NCBI RefSeq assembly: GCF_001642475.1
Contig: NW_019173947.1
Location: forward strand, 1 to 64,000
Source of the DNA: Fonsecaea monophora
Taxonomy: Eukaryota > Ascomycota > Eurotiomycetes > Chaetothyriales > Herpotrichiellaceae
DNA: 64,000 nucleotides
Direction: 5' to 3'
Positions 1 through 12,137 of this stretch are shown here, one piece after another (position 1 is the first letter of the stretch; every line of letters starts with the position of its first letter). The position numbers and the translations under genes were made by a program. Under the pieces are notes generated by a model, which saw nothing but the letters and a program-made list of their open reading frames with translations, ran no database searches and was not told the origin of the DNA.

Positions 1-167
1 GATTCTGTGTGTGGGTGTGTTTGGGCTGTGGTTGGTAGGGAGGCGGGGTTTTTGTGGGTGTGTGAGTGGGGTGCAGCAAGATGGACAGAGGGGGGGGGGG
101 GGGGAGGGAGAGAGGTAGATAAGACAGGGGGGGGAGGGAGGGGGAGAGAGAGAGGGAGAGAGAGAGG

Positions 168-199
<32 letters not shown>

Positions 200-724
200 C
201 AACCCCGGGGTGTCGAGGGGGGGTTCTTGGTCAGAAGGGGAGAAGGTGACTTGACTTACGCTGTAGATGGGCATGTTGGTGTGAGTTCCTGGTTTGGTAC
301 TGTTGTTGTAGAGTTGGCGTTTCCTGTAAGGATGGTCAAATAGATTCAGTGTCAACGGGCGAATGCGGTGACAGCAGAACCATTCTGGCAGTCGAACGGT
401 CCATTATATAGACGCAGAACAGCGCTGTAGTATGTGCTTGACGGGCTCTTCGTCTAGCTTAGGACTGATTGGGTGAGGTGTTGGTTGCGTTCTCGAGACT
501 TCTGTGCTTTGACCACCTGTTTCGCCAAAGAACAAGCCAAGTCTCATAAGCGCGACGAGATCCAAGCCCTAGATCGGATGATCGATGAAAAAAATGCGGA
601 GGTGTGGTAGCCTGCTGGTGGGTGGACAAGGCGGACTCTGGGGGAGGACGGCGGACTGAGCGGCAAATTGGTGGACATATGGTGGAGAGACGGACAATGA
701 AGCGGACGTCGAGTCTCCATTCCG
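1..724. repeat. Purine-rich low-complexity DNA, no gene seen
   Basis: The first 250 bases are GT-rich, then G-runs, then a (GA)n/GGGA tract at roughly 95-200. The plus strand is almost pure purine there. The rest up to the stop codon of the downstream minus-strand regulator shows no supported coding sequence. The purine tract could form G-quadruplex or triplex structures, but that is inference. It probably lies 3' of the regulator gene. Confidence 0.7.
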
Positions 725-2513
725 CTAGATGCTAAGCATGACTTCTCTGGCTTCCAGCATCCGTAAATAAGTCCCTGCAGATCATCATTCGTTACTCGGT
801 GAGTCAAAGGAAAAGATGCTGGGCTAGAAGCCGCTCAGGTATGTCTGTAAGTACCTGCAATTTTCCACCTCGTGTCAAGCCGCCTCAGTCCCATCTTGAG
901 AGTCTCCAAACTCCTTGCGTGGTCGCTGTTGGATCTTTCCCTGACCATGCGAACGTAAAACGCCGCGGCTCGGTACTGCCAATGCAGAACGAACGGAGTT
1001 ACCATCTCGACGGGGAGCGCATTTCCCTGGAGAAAGTGCGCCGACGAAGTTGAGCACGTCTTCGAGACTCGTTCGAGCAGGTCCCGCGCATGATCACGAC
1101 GTCTCAGTTCGGTGGGCGTGGATGGCTCGATGCGCAGGGCGTCGTCGTACAGGACGAACAGGGAACTTTCGCCCAGATGAGCCCAACCCTAACCTGGCCA
1201 TGTGTGTCCGGGGGGAATGACACTTACCTGTAACAAATCTGTGCGTGGGCGCCCGCAGGACCTTTGAGGACGCCACTCACCATCCGAATCGACATCTGAA
1301 TCGCCTTCTCCAGCTGCCGCTCCTGGGTCTCTCGAAACTCGGCTTCCATCGAGTCGTCGCCAACGTGCTGGAGCACACGACAAAGGAGATGTGTTGCCTG
1401 TGCCAACTTGGCGAATCGACCCATCCTTTCCGTCGACGGGCACGAGATGGTCATCCTGTCGTGGGGAGTGACCATGCCGGCATCCCAAGCCGCGTCATCG
1501 ACAGGTAGAAGATCCTCTGGGCTGGGATCGTCGGTCTCAAAGTTGCGTCTGCCCGGACAGCTTATGTTTGCGAAGCGATCGAGGATCAGGATTGCCCACC
1601 ACAGCCGTCTCTTCTCCTCCGACTGGAAACCATCGACACATTCCGCCGGACTCTCTGTCAAAGTCAGGTGGATGTTCAGAGCCCTTCCACTTCTTGCGCA
1701 GGAGGCGATGGACAGGACTGCAGACGGGTAGATCGCATGAGCGAATTCATAGACCGCAATCAGCACAGCTGCCTGGAGGCCACGGATGCTGAAGGCTCCT
1801 GCTACCTCGAGCTCGGTTGCGTAGTGCTTTGCAGCCAGATACAACGGCGTCCGAGGGTCTTGTCGTTCCTCCGACGGCCTCCAGATGATCAGTTTCATGC
1901 AGAGCAAAAGCAGGGCGACATCCCCTTGTCGTGGCACCAACGGGTTCACGAGGCGGTTGTAGAACGAATGCTTGGAAATGATCGACCACCAACAGTGGAC
2001 GGTCCGAAAGTATTCTGCGCCGTCCTGTCGAAGTGTGGCAGCATCTCCTAGAAGGGCTGACACGTTTCGAGGCACGGTCGACTGCACATCCGCGACCACC
2101 ATCTGGCCGCATTTGAAAACATCGCGATCCAGAAAGTAGACGACCACCGCCTCTGCCGGCTGAGGCTCGATTCTTTTTTCCGTGGGGAGAGACACCTCCT
2201 CGACCTCCTCCCCGTCCTCCTCTGCTCTCGGGGTAGGGACTCTGCGCTGGGGATAGATGCATTTCCGTCGGTGTCTGTAGAACGATGATCAGTATATGGT
2301 GGAAGTCTGCTTGATTGGCTAACCAAGGTAGACACAGGCACAGACTCACCTTCGACAGAGCGAGCACTCGGGTAGAGACCGGTCGCATTTCCGCTTCCTC
2401 TTGCGACAGAAGCCGCATGACAAAAAGGCGCGAACCTGTTGGCGCGGAGCACTGGGGCCGGCAGACGGACTTGGTCCAGGCGTAGGGGTGGCGCCGTCAT
2501 CACTAGCTTCCAT
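725..2513 (-). CDS. Zn2Cys6 fungal transcription factor
   Basis: I reconstruct four exons, complement(725..774, 855..1165, 1228..2274, 2350..2513), coding 523 aa. The start ATG at 2513 gives a 32-residue Pro/Ser/Gln leader and then a Zn2Cys6 binuclear cluster at residues 33-60 (C33, C36, C43, C50, C53, C60, with a RKRKRK basic stretch). The first intron splits the cluster between the fifth and sixth Cys. The long middle exon carries the fungal-specific TF domain, with the RRLWWAILILDRF signature. The C-terminus ends in the usual helical YLRMLEAREVML. The intron 2 acceptor (AAAG) is a weak consensus, so that junction is least certain. It acts as a nuclear DNA-binding regulator; its targets are unknown. 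The next gene in the same direction is a transporter, a possible but unproven target. Confidence 0.85.
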
Positions 2514-2895
2514 ATGGTATGGGTTTAGGAAAAATGATGCCAGAAAGGAGAAATTTTCGATGGGTAATGGGTTTCTTTTTGCCCCAGCTGTCGATCAAAT
2601 GTGCGCCTCGTTGTCCGCCAAATGTGCGCCTCGGTTGATTGAATTCGGAGCTACAGCGGGTGTTGATGGCACGAGTAGATCAGGAACAACGGACGTACAA
2701 GGACTGAACTGATTCTCCTCCAATGTCTCTGTAGTCATGCTGAACGAGTGTCACATTTCTATCTAGATTTCCAAATCGGAAACAAATGTCTCTATGGTCA
2801 TGACTATGTGTTGTCCTTGCGATATTCCACGCCTGTGCCATGCGTTTAGGCTGCCCTCTCGCCCTCTCTGGTTCCTGTCAAAGACACAAGGAGAA

Positions 2896-4844
2896 TCACA
2901 GCAGATATCTAAAGTTCCTGTTCTCCTTGTCTGTCATATCAAGGAACTCGTGGTCGGGTGGCAGGTCTTGCGGTTCTTCGCGGTCCCTCTTCTTGTTCTC
3001 CCATGCATACAGCAAATCCAGCGTGATCGCCAGCGCAATGGCGACGGCGAGAATCACCACAATGGTAAGCTTGGCTGGGATATATTGGGGGGCATCTTTG
3101 GATTGGAAGGTCTCGGGGCCAATGATCTGGACACACAGCGTCAGTTCACTCATTATAGCAAACGCACGATCACCGACGTACATTGCCCACGCAGAAGCTC
3201 ATCAGTACAAGCGCGTTCATGGTGATCTTCTTCGTATGTCCGGCATCTACAAGGTGTCAGCAACGCACCCCGACATGGCATATGAGAACAACTTACAGTT
3301 CGACGTGATCCAGCTGTACAACAGCGGAAGGGCTGGTAGTTGTTAGCAGCGGTCATGAAATGTTGCGGTCAACTCCAGCTTACTCGCGCCAACGGTGTTG
3401 GTCATGAAATTGCCGGCTAGCAGGCCGCCCTTATTCTCAGGAGGCAGCCACGCCATCAAAGCCCCTCCAAGTAAGGTCGGAATGGTGAGGACAATGATGG
3501 CGATACCCCTACCATTGTATTTGCCCGCCCACCATGTTCCGAACCCGACCGACACAAAAGCAACGGCGCATCCCGGAAGGTTGAGAAGCAGTGTTGTGTA
3601 TTCATCATAACCGAAGCTTTGGGAAAGAGATTAGTAAGAATAAGTGCACAAGGATCCGTTGTCACGTACTTCTCGATAATGATGCTCGAGAAAGAGCTGA
3701 CAGCACCGTTGGGCACGTTGGTGGTGATGACAACCAAGCTCAACAGCCAGGTCCTGTAATCGGTGAGCACCTCCTTGACTTGCTTGGTCTTCAATCTCTT
3801 GTTTTCAATCCCAGTCTGATTCTCTCGAACTCGCTCGATAATGTAGATCTTCTCTTCCGCTGACAACCGGCTTTTCATAGGGTTGTCTGGGAGGAAGAGC
3901 ACAACCAAGATGCCGATAGCAATTGTGATGATCCCGAAGACCAGGAACAATATTTGCCATGACTTGAAATGGAGATGTGGGTGGGAGTTGGTGTAGTGGA
4001 GGAAGCCATATGAGGCCAAAGAAGACACGGCCGGCGCTACCGATGTCTAGAGCATATCTGTTAGCTACATCCATACCCAGTATGTGACAACAGGAGGTCT
4101 CTGAAAGAGAACAGTACGAACCCCTTGATACCAGATCCCCATCCGTGAAACTTGTTCATGCCGTTTGTACCACATGGCCGTGAGGATAACAAGGCTGCAA
4201 CTGTCAGACGCATTTTTAGGCCTGGGTTGTCAAGACACTTGCCTAGGAGCGACACACGACTCGAACACCCCGAGCAAGACTCGAAGGGCGACGATGGATG
4301 CGAAATTGTGGCAGACGCAGTTCAGGGAAACCACGATGCCCCATAGAATCACTGCATCATTAGTCCACTTCATCATAAAGTCACCAATCTGCCACTTACC
4401 ATTGCAGCCCAAGTACTTCGCAGTCGGGAACTTCTGGATGAGGAAGGACTGGAATGGCTCGCAGAACAAAAACGCCACATAGAAAGCGATTGCCAAATTC
4501 GAGAACCCGTTCGACGGCATATGGGTGTCCTCAATGACCCCCATGATCGCAGCATAGGAGACTATATCATTGTTAACAACCGTTAAACTAGTTTCGCCAC
4601 ACATAAACTCACGCAAAGTCTTGTCGGTGTATTGCAAATAGTAACAGGCAAACATCAACGGCATGATCATCCAATCGACCTTTCGCATGAGTTTCTTCTC
4701 ATCAATATCAATCACCTGTCCAGCTTGGGCGTTGGCCCGCAGAAACCCGAGGGCGGCGTCCACATCTCTGTAGTCGACGAGTTTCTCGTCGATGCTCTCG
4801 ACAGAGGTCACTCTGGTCTGGTGCGTTTCGATGTCGTCCTTCAT
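2896..4844 (-). CDS. MFS transporter, Dal5/allantoate permease-like (anion:cation symporter)
   Basis: Nine exons are supported: 4613-4844, 4400-4561, 4243-4351, 4122-4194, 3670-4046, 3384-3616, 3297-3332, 3182-3246, 2896-3126 (minus), giving 505 aa. Family motifs of the Dal5/TNA1 anion:cation symporters are clear: QYTDKTLLSYAAIMG in TM1, FESCVAPSLV with TAMWYKRHEQ, and NIIGPETFQ near the end. About 12 membrane segments fit. It should import a carboxylate, vitamin or allantoate-like anion across the plasma membrane; the substrate cannot be read from sequence. The third intron (4195-4242) uses a GC donor in the context AG|GCAAGT. Start ATG 4844 follows no better upstream ATG in frame. The tail is short and charged. 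Confidence 0.9.
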
Positions 4845-6174
4845 TTCGTGGACTGACCAGAGAGGAAGTGCTTCTGATGCAAAGGCATAGTGACACCAAA
4901 GCACATCTCACCTCCAAGATATATCTAGCTCAGCGTATATGAGCTATGTTCGGCCATATGCCGACAGACTCGCAGCTGCCCATCATGGGGGATTATCTCG
5001 AAAATCCAGAGATACAACCAATCACCTTGGAAGTCTGCACGCGACATGCCGACACAATAGTTCTCGACCTGCCATTGTAAGAAAGGTCAATCAGTAGAGT
5101 CAACGGCGGTGGAACCTGACCGAGGCGGCATGGGTGGGCATCGCCGTCGATCCCCTTGTCACTCTCCTCAGGATCTGCAAGTGCGGAGATCGAGATAACA
5201 AGGGATCAAGATATGTAATGCCACAGCGCCTCCCATGCATCCCGGCATATCCAAATCCTTTATCACCTGCCATTTATCGCAGCGAGTGACGCCGGAGATG
5301 AGCGACATTGGGATATGCTTCTTGGGACATGTATAGAGTCAGTCGCGCGGCCGCATCAAGGGCTATTCCTCTTTATGGCAGGAGGCGCCGTTCGCACTCT
5401 ACAGCCTTCCTGATAACACGGATGTTTGAGCCAGAGCCTTTGAGGTCTGGGTGGGTGGTAGCTCTATTTCTCGTGGAGACGTTGACCCCCTCAACAATAA
5501 TATTGACTGACGAACAACTAACTGGAGACAATGATTTTGGTCACCGTGCATAAGCGAATGACACATTGGGGGTTCAGTTTCGGCTCGAGAAGGTGAGGTA
5601 CATAGGAGCAGGGCGCTTGTGCTGGTACTGACTGGTCCATTGAGGCTGGGCACTGAGAGAGACATTCTGCAACCGGGGTTTCCGGTCTTATTGTTAGCAT
5701 TCTCTCGAGAGGAAGATAGAGAGCACCCTGCATTTGGTAGAAAAGGATAACACATTGTTACCCGTGTGGAATAGAACCGCGAATGGAGAAAGGAGGAAAT
5801 TAAGTCTGGTTTTTGGCGCAGCTCCACAAGCCAAGGCTGCGCACATTCTTCATGAACCACTGTCGACCGCTCTGCTCGTATTTCTTCGCTTTTCAGCCAT
5901 GGCGACCTTCATTGTATATCAACCTCGAGTAAATGCACCGCCCTTCGATAACTACACTTTCAGGTGTAATGCGTAAGTATCAGAGATTCGGAACTAGAGC
6001 AAGTTTGGCATGGTCTGACGCCACACGGACTAGGATCAGCGGGATGAGTCTTGGGGCTGGGGGAGTGGATTCGTGCCCAGGTGGCCAGAGCCTGTAATAA
6101 TGGCACCGATTTAACCCTCCTGATTTCTTTTCTAAACAAGATCATCTCCATCTACGTTGATTGATTGCTGTACC
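4845..6174. other. Intergenic, no gene supported
   Basis: This stretch holds the upstream region of the minus-strand transporter and the region before the kinase pseudogene. Open frames here are short, start mostly with non-ATG codons and show no family motif. I see nothing convincing. Confidence 0.55.
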
Positions 6175-6932
6175 ATGCAAGATGACTCTTCCTTACCAGT
6201 TCTTCCGACCGACGGACTTGAGTGGCTTGGGATTGGAGTCTCAGGCATTGTATACTCTCTCGACGAGCACACTGTCCTAAAACTCGCTCCTACAAATGAC
6301 AATAAGTACGCTACCGAGGAAAGCCTTGAAGATCTCCAGATCTCCAGATCCGTATACCAGCATCTAGGGTCTCAGCCCCGAATATGTCGATATATCTCCT
6401 CCGTCCAACGGGGAATTATTCTGGAGAGGTTTGGTGAACCACTCCGGAAGTATCTCCTAGAACTTCATAAGCAGGAGAAGACTCCGTCGTATAATCAGGC
6501 TCTCAAGTGGTCTTGTCAAGTCGCAGAGGGCGTGGCATTTTTACACCAAAAAAACATCGTACAAGGAGATATCGGCTGTCACAATGTTCTTCTAAAATGA
6601 GACGAGATTAAGTTATGCGACTTTGGAGGCTCCTCAATTCACGGAAAGCCAGCAACAGCTGGTTACGAATACCGATCTCAACGTTGGGACGATACTTACG
6701 AGAATCCATCCATTCAAAGCGAACTCTTCGCGCTTGGTTCCACTATCTATGAAATTTGGACGACCACGCGGCCTTACCAAGATGAACCCGACGAGATAGT
6801 CGAGCAAAATTACAAATCTCAGTGCTTTCCTTCAGCGTCAAAACCCTTCCAGTTGCTGAAATCGTCCAAAATTGCTGGCATGGTACTTATCGTTCTGCGG
6901 ATGAGGTTGTCGCCGCCCTTACATCGCTTTAG
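6175..6932 (+). pseudogene. Protein kinase pseudogene (in-frame TGA plus frameshift)
   Basis: Starting at ATG 6175 the frame reads like a fungal-expanded protein kinase: a glycine-loop-like GVSGIVYSL, a VLKLAP lysine strand, and a catalytic loop VQGDIGCHNVLL in which the usual H of the HxD motif is Q. A TGA at 6598-6600 then interrupts the frame exactly between the catalytic loop and the next motif. Homology resumes directly in the same frame (LCDFGGSS, a DFG motif, then ELFALGSTIYEIWTTTRPY). After FPS near 6835 the frame shifts by one and continues as PVAEIVQNCWHGTYRSADEV to the stop at 6930-6932. Two independent lesions plus the Q substitution indicate a dead gene. No intron of plausible size removes both. 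Confidence 0.8.
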
Positions 6933-6941
6933 ACCGAACAA

Positions 6942-7055
6942 ATGAGGCCACACATGTCCACCACCAATGCTAAGAACCGGACAGCACTCGCTTTTTTTGC
7001 CGGCATCATTACTACCTTAATTCTAGTAGGATGGCTCTACCAGATACAGTTGTAA
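6942..7055 (+). CDS. Possible 37-aa single-pass membrane peptide
   Basis: An ATG ten bases after the kinase pseudogene's stop opens a 37-aa frame. It is made of a short polar N-terminus (with STTNAKNR) and one hydrophobic segment (ALAFFAGIITTLILVGWLY). It could be a tiny membrane protein, or the remains of a C-terminal anchor of the dead kinase in another frame. I recognise no family. Chance occurrence is quite possible. Confidence 0.25.
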   Translation: MRPHMSTTNAKNRTALAFFAGIITTLILVGWLYQIQL

Positions 7056-7229
7056 CCCAACCACCTTTCGAGAGAGTTGGCTTATCCATATGTCTATATG
7101 GATATCAGACTCATATCTTTGGACGGCGTAGCCAAGGCAAGCTTACCACAAGCATTTCTCGCCGTTCGCCCTGACACACTGGACATTCTCGGTTCCGCCT
7201 TGGATTCTACTCTCTTTACGTACGACCGA

Positions 7230-7901
7230 CCTTCTGTGTTCTCGGGACCCTCAAGAGCTTCCACGACCTCTCCCGACCTCGGCCGAGATTCGAGAGGCTG
7301 AAGTCATTCTCACGAAAAGCGAGAATTATGGTAGCATCTTTGGACGGGTTGAACTAAGACGAGGTCATTTCGTTATCAAACATTGTCGCTATATCAAGGA
7401 AAGCGAGGGAACTGCGCTTCTCTTCCTGGAAGAAATATTGTCCGTCCGTCCCTGCGCCTCGGCTATACGTAATGTATCGAGAGAAAGATATCCTCTACCT
7501 CATAACGCAACTACTCCCAGCACAGAGTCTTCGGGATATATGGGATACACTGATAGAGACCGAAAAGGGCTCGACATATAACCAGCTAAGGAGCGATTTG
7601 GCCAAAATACACTCGATAACATCACCAAACGTTTTTTTGCAGCGTTATGGGAGGACCTATTCCCCATAGATTTTTCGATTGGTTTGGCCAGGAACCTCAA
7701 ATTGTTGACCCCTTCAAGTCATCGTCAGAATTTCATCGGGGGATGGCGCTCCATTTGAGAAAGCAATATGAGCTTAATGACCGACGACCACGGAGTCAAT
7801 TTGAGCGGACCTTGACGGATCATATATTGCAATTCTGTCTGCACTCGTGGCAAGAACAGGTTGACAATAATCCTCGCCCTTCGAACGACTGTGCAGCATG
7901 A
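7230..7901 (+). pseudogene. Fungal APH (aminoglycoside phosphotransferase-like) kinase pseudogene
   Basis: The sequence is recognisable in pieces in different frames. ELPRPLPTSAEIREAE and FVIKHCRYIKESEGTALL are in one frame. A shift near 7445-7455 follows, then LYVMYREKDILYLITQLL and SLRDIWDTL. A second shift near 7640-7650 gives GGPIPHRFFDWFG and FHRGMALHLRKQYELNDRRP. These are the N-lobe and start of the C-lobe of the fungal APH family. The region that should hold the HxDxxxxN catalytic loop is missing: the frame runs into unrelated sequence and stops at 7901. At least two frameshifts and loss of the catalytic loop make this a pseudogene. Confidence 0.8.
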
Positions 7902-8094
7902 CACTATTCGGCGCCAGCCAAAGATGGCGAGGTAGTGTCTCAATCGCAAAGGTTTCGTTCACTCCGTGCCGCACAAGAATCTGCCTGAGCTCTTGCAAGA
8001 TTGACGACACGACCGTGAAGGATTGCTCATCGATATGTCTTATGGTGTTGTAGAACTGTGCCGACGACCTCTGCCCTTTCTCCGTACATGCCAT
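7774..8094 (-). CDS. Hypothetical 106-aa ORF, likely gene fragment
   Basis: An ATG-started minus-strand frame of 106 aa overlaps the 3' end of the APH pseudogene. It contains a helical stretch with ELRQILVRHGVNETFAIE and LPRHLWLAP. This resembles a fungal hypothetical family in which a 'hierarchy of HG...LLHRHF' segment recurs, but that is recalled family resemblance and not certain. No upstream exon is evident. Its position in a patch of decayed genes suggests a relic. Confidence 0.3.
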   Translation of the reverse strand: MACTEKGQRSSAQFYNTIRHIDEQSFTVVSSILQELRQILVRHGVNETFAIETLPRHLWLAPNSVMLHSRSKGEDYCQPVLATSADRIAIYDPSRSAQIDSVVVGH

Positions 8095-8374
8095 TTTGTC
8101 TGGTGCGGCCGACGGTAAGATGCTTGGGAGACTGCTTGAATTGGAGCCTGGCCGCGGACTGCATCACAACACTAATGTCAGAAATAGGAAGACTTGGACG
8201 AATTCAACTTGACCCATCGGAATGTCATCTTCGAAGAATTGGATGGATTCCTCTCTGTTTCTCGAAGTTCACTGTTTCTGGTCTGCGGTCCCGTCCCAAG
8301 TCAGTGTGGTTCGTGCATGAAAAAGGTAAGTTTGGATTCTACGCGACGACCGCGGGAAGGTCGACCGAGGGGGA

Positions 8375-8470
8375 TGATCTTGGCATCGAGTGAAGAAAGC
8401 CTCCAAAAGCGGCGGCACTGACTGCCACATCCGGCGGGAAATTTCCCTGCAACCTGCGTTGAGCTGTAAA
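8375..8470 (-). repeat. 96-bp dispersed repeat, copy 1
   Basis: This segment aligns without gaps to 16368-16463; by my count 83 of 96 positions match, and the last 39 are identical. The identical part contains the 12-bp perfect palindrome GGGAAATTTCCC (8436-8447). Read on the minus strand it starts TTTACAG (splice-acceptor-like) and can encode QGNFPP..., but here the frame closes within about 40 codons. It may be an exon relic of a small gene family or the end of a mobile element. Confidence 0.75.
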
Positions 8471-8749
8471 GTCCCATGTATCTGAGATAAATTCCTATTC
8501 AGATATAGGCAATCCTCAGTAGACAGTAAAATCTCTACCTAGACACTGAGCTTGATACGAATCCGACGTACGGGAACAAGTATTGGAGGGTACGAGGTAC
8601 GTATGCGGAAAATGCTATTGACTAATACTGGCATTGGTAACGTCATGCAGAATACTGTTTACCATTACAGCGTTGGAAGGATACTCGGAACCTACTTCGC
8701 GTCGTGAAAATCAACCCGATTACTCTCATCAAACTCTGACGATTCTAGA

Positions 8750-10351
8750 ATGCCAAATGAATTACCACTCCTTAGGGGTCACATCACCCTCGATCGAGCT
8801 CTCGACGAAGATGACAACATTCTCGCGCAACTTGAATATCCAGCGCAAGAGCGAGAATTTCGGAGTTTTCTGTCCGCTCGCATGACCGAAATCGAGGCCA
8901 TTGTGTCCTTTCACCTTGGCAGCAGTGATTTTCAACTGGGCGATGAAGAAACGTGGATTTCGGGTAGCTACAACGTCTGCATCCCCGTGTATTTCAGTCC
9001 GGCCTCTAAGAAAGATGATGTCTATGTCAGGATACCGTTGCCGTACAAAGTTGGGGAGAGAAACTCTCCCGGCAATGTCGAGGAGAAGCTTCGGTGTGAA
9101 GTTGCTTCCTACATCTGGATTCAACAAAATTGTCCGGACATCCCGATTCCTGCACTCTATGGATTTGGGTTTCCGGACGGTCAAACGGTATGTCTCCCCG
9201 TTACGGCGTGCAACGGATTGAGCTGACACCGTTATTAGTTCACTGCACCCGAAAATGTTCCGCGCTTCACTCGACTCCTGTCATACGTCAAGCGGACCTT
9301 GTTTTCGTGGTTTGGAACAGCTACACCAAGTCGATACATCCGCCGACGGCGTCTAGATATTCTGAAGACTGGATATATCATCATCAGTCGAGTTATCGAG
9401 GGAGAAATGCTCTCGATCTCGTGGGATTCCTTCCGCCACGACGCAGTTCGTCGCTCAAACCTGTTTCATGATATAGCCCGGATTACCCTGTCATTGAACA
9501 AAGCTCGTCTCCCTCGCATCGGCTCTTTGTCCTTTAACGACAGCGGCCATCTCGCCCTGACCAACCGTCCCCTAACACTACGCCTGCAGACCTTAGAAAA
9601 TGAAGGCATTCCTACTCCTCTTGATCGGAATTCTACCTACACAGTTGTCGAGCCTTATGTTTTGGACCTCTTGGCGTGTCACGATCATCGGATTCACCAC
9701 CAACCGAATTCAATTCATCATCATGACGATGGAGAGCAGCAACTTGCCGCTCTAACGATGATGCGTGCCATCATGCATCATTTCTTGGATCCAACGTATC
9801 GACACGGCCCTTTCGTCTTTACTCTTACAGATCTCCACCAAAGTAATATTTTCGTGGACAAGGATTGGCACATTACTTCTCTGATTGACCTAGAGTGGGC
9901 CTGCTCTCTCCCCATTGAATTCCAGTGCCTGCCCTATTGGCTTTCGGGGCGAGCTGTGGATGAACTGACCGGAGAACGCCTGGACACTTTTCGCCGGTTG
10001 GCGACGGAGTATCTGGACGCCTTCGAGCAAGAGGAGAGACGAATCCTGGGGACGAACCTGTTTCAAACGCCGATAATGAGAAAGGGCTGGGAGACGGGGA
10101 GCTTCTGGTACGTCCACGCAGTAAATAGTCCAAAAGGACTCTTTCGACTATTCAACGACCATCTACAGCGGATTTTCTGCCCTGAGCATTGCACCACGAA
10201 GGTCTTTGATCAAGTAGTGGCTCGTTACTGGAGCGTAGATGCAGCAGCTGTGATAAGGGCAAAGCTCGACGACGAGACAGCGTACAAACATCGATTGGAG
10301 AAGGCGTTTGCAGACAAGCTGAACATTCTCGGGACTCAGCCTAGAAAGTAA
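8750..10351 (+). CDS. APH-family (phosphotransferase) kinase-like protein
   Basis: Two exons, 8750..9187 and 9239..10351, give 516 aa. The intron (GTATGT...TTATTAG, 51 nt) joins GQT to FTAPENVPRF in phase 0. This is the large fungal APH/choline-kinase-like family. The N-lobe has YVRIPLPYKVGE and EEKLRCEVASYIWIQ. The Brenner-like loop is FTLTDLHQSNIFVD, where T replaces the usual first His (T-D-L-H-Q-S-N). The metal-binding aspartate follows in SLIDLEWACSLP. The fold is that of small-molecule or protein kinases; the substrate is unknown and activity uncertain. It appears intact, next to a decayed member of the same superfamily, which points to local turnover of this family. Confidence 0.85.
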
Positions 10352-12137
10352 CGGATCCTGGGTGACGAGCATCCCGACACGGCTGACACTTAAGGATGCA
10401 ATGATTCGTCCGTCGTCACACCTCTGGCCTCGATGGCAGCGTTGGTGATTCGTGGCTAGTGCGCAATTCATTTTCGTCGAAATCGGGGCGCAAGGGTGTC
10501 ATCACCGTTGATCGATATCGAATAGCTCGGTTATGACAATGAACAGGCACAGGTGCGTCCTAACCGGCCGAGTCGAAGCTGCATGTTGCGTATCAGCTCG
10601 AATTCTCTGCATGGACAAAACGGATTTCGACAGCTAACTTCCCGAAGAGGTAGGAAAGATTGTATGTAATGGGTTACATGCCAGATCGCAATCCCAAAGG
10701 CCACTAAGAGCGCAGCGCACTACAACACTGGTATCGATTGCTTGCTCCGTACACCGTACCGGCAAGATCGCGCAGCCATCCTCGGGCATATCTGGACGTG
10801 GTCAGTCATGCCCATCCCTGTCGACATGCAATCACGGGACGTTAAGCCCCCTTGATGTTGAACTGAGGAAGGATGAAAGCTTCTTTTCTTGAAGATCGAC
10901 ATGGGGCACATATTTGCTCGCAGAAAATTCTAGGGAGAACGGCAGCCCTCGACAGAGCGTGTTGACACGGGGCAAAACACAACTGAAGCTATTAGACACT
11001 TGCTGTAAGTGGGATAGTTGTTACGCGTCTCTTTGGGATTCCGACCCAAGCACGACTGAACAGACCCACAGGCATACCAGGAGAGTCTCCGATCTCAATC
11101 TCTCCTGGACTGATACCCGGGGACTAACATTGTATCATTGCCACCCTCACCTCACGTCGGCGCGCTATGACGACTATGTCAACCGAATTGCCTCCTCTGA
11201 GATCTAAAAAGAGATACTGCAATGACTCGATCTGCCATGTGAGCCATGACCAAAGGCATACATCTCGCTTTAAAGCCGCCTCCCCTGTGCATCACAACGA
11301 GAGCAGCCTATACCTGCGCGCCATGGAGTCCTACACTATTCCCGGCGTTTGGCCACTAGTCTGCACCAATTATCAACTACCAATTGTACAAGTAGTTGCC
11401 CGATGTGATGAATCCGCGGAACCCGGCACCTTTGCACGCTGTGGCCGCAGAGCTCGGGGGCGATACATCTACCTTCCGTTGTGCACACTGGATAGAGCAA
11501 CAGGGTCTTTTAGCAACAGCTTGATTGTCGGCTGCACAGGCGCTGAGTCAGAGGTTGCACACCTTCAAGGTCTTCGCCTCCGTGATCATAAAAAAGATTT
11601 ACCAAGCACACACGAGAAAAGTGTCATCAACAATAAGAAGAATATGGGTGGTTGTCGTACGCTTTACCTGTTTGGAAGACGAACCAGTCGAATGACGGCA
11701 AATGCTAGCCCAGAGTCTATATTTAGCTCTCGTGGCAAGAAGTCTGACCAACCATATCAACCCGATCAAACTCCCCATGTTCCCCTGTCGGTCAATGAGC
11801 CGTCAGATTAGTCCTGCGACAAGGACGAAACAAGTCAACAAGTCGGAAAGTCGCCGATGGCTTTCCAGGATCTGGTTTGGTCTCTGAACTTCGTCGATCC
11901 ATCACAGGAGGCTCAACCCGCTCATGCCACGCAATGCGCCATATACATATCTAGAGGCCGCCAGGAAGAGCATGTTCTAGTATCCTCGAAAGGAAGCTTT
12001 GCTATAAAGAAAAACCGCCAGCCTGCTGGAAGAAACCAAGTCGATATTGATGGTCTGAGTGCCTGCGGGAAACATAACCTCCACCCTCTCCGCATCATTG
12101 AGCACATTATCTTTGCTATCCTCCCCCACGGCCCAAT
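10352..12137. other. Intergenic, no supported gene
   Basis: The longest open frame is at 11167-11811 (plus, ATG start, 214 codons). It has no recognisable domain, an unusual Arg/Ser/Thr-rich composition and no clean splice partners, so I do not call it a gene. The last few hundred bases should hold the promoter of the b561 gene. Confidence 0.5.

Noticed and set aside
5399..5860. Minus-strand frame of 153 codons
   Set aside because: Non-ATG start region with no motif in intergenic DNA.
11167..11811. Plus-strand frame of 214 codons
   Set aside because: No domain, odd composition, no splice partners; kept only as an intergenic note.
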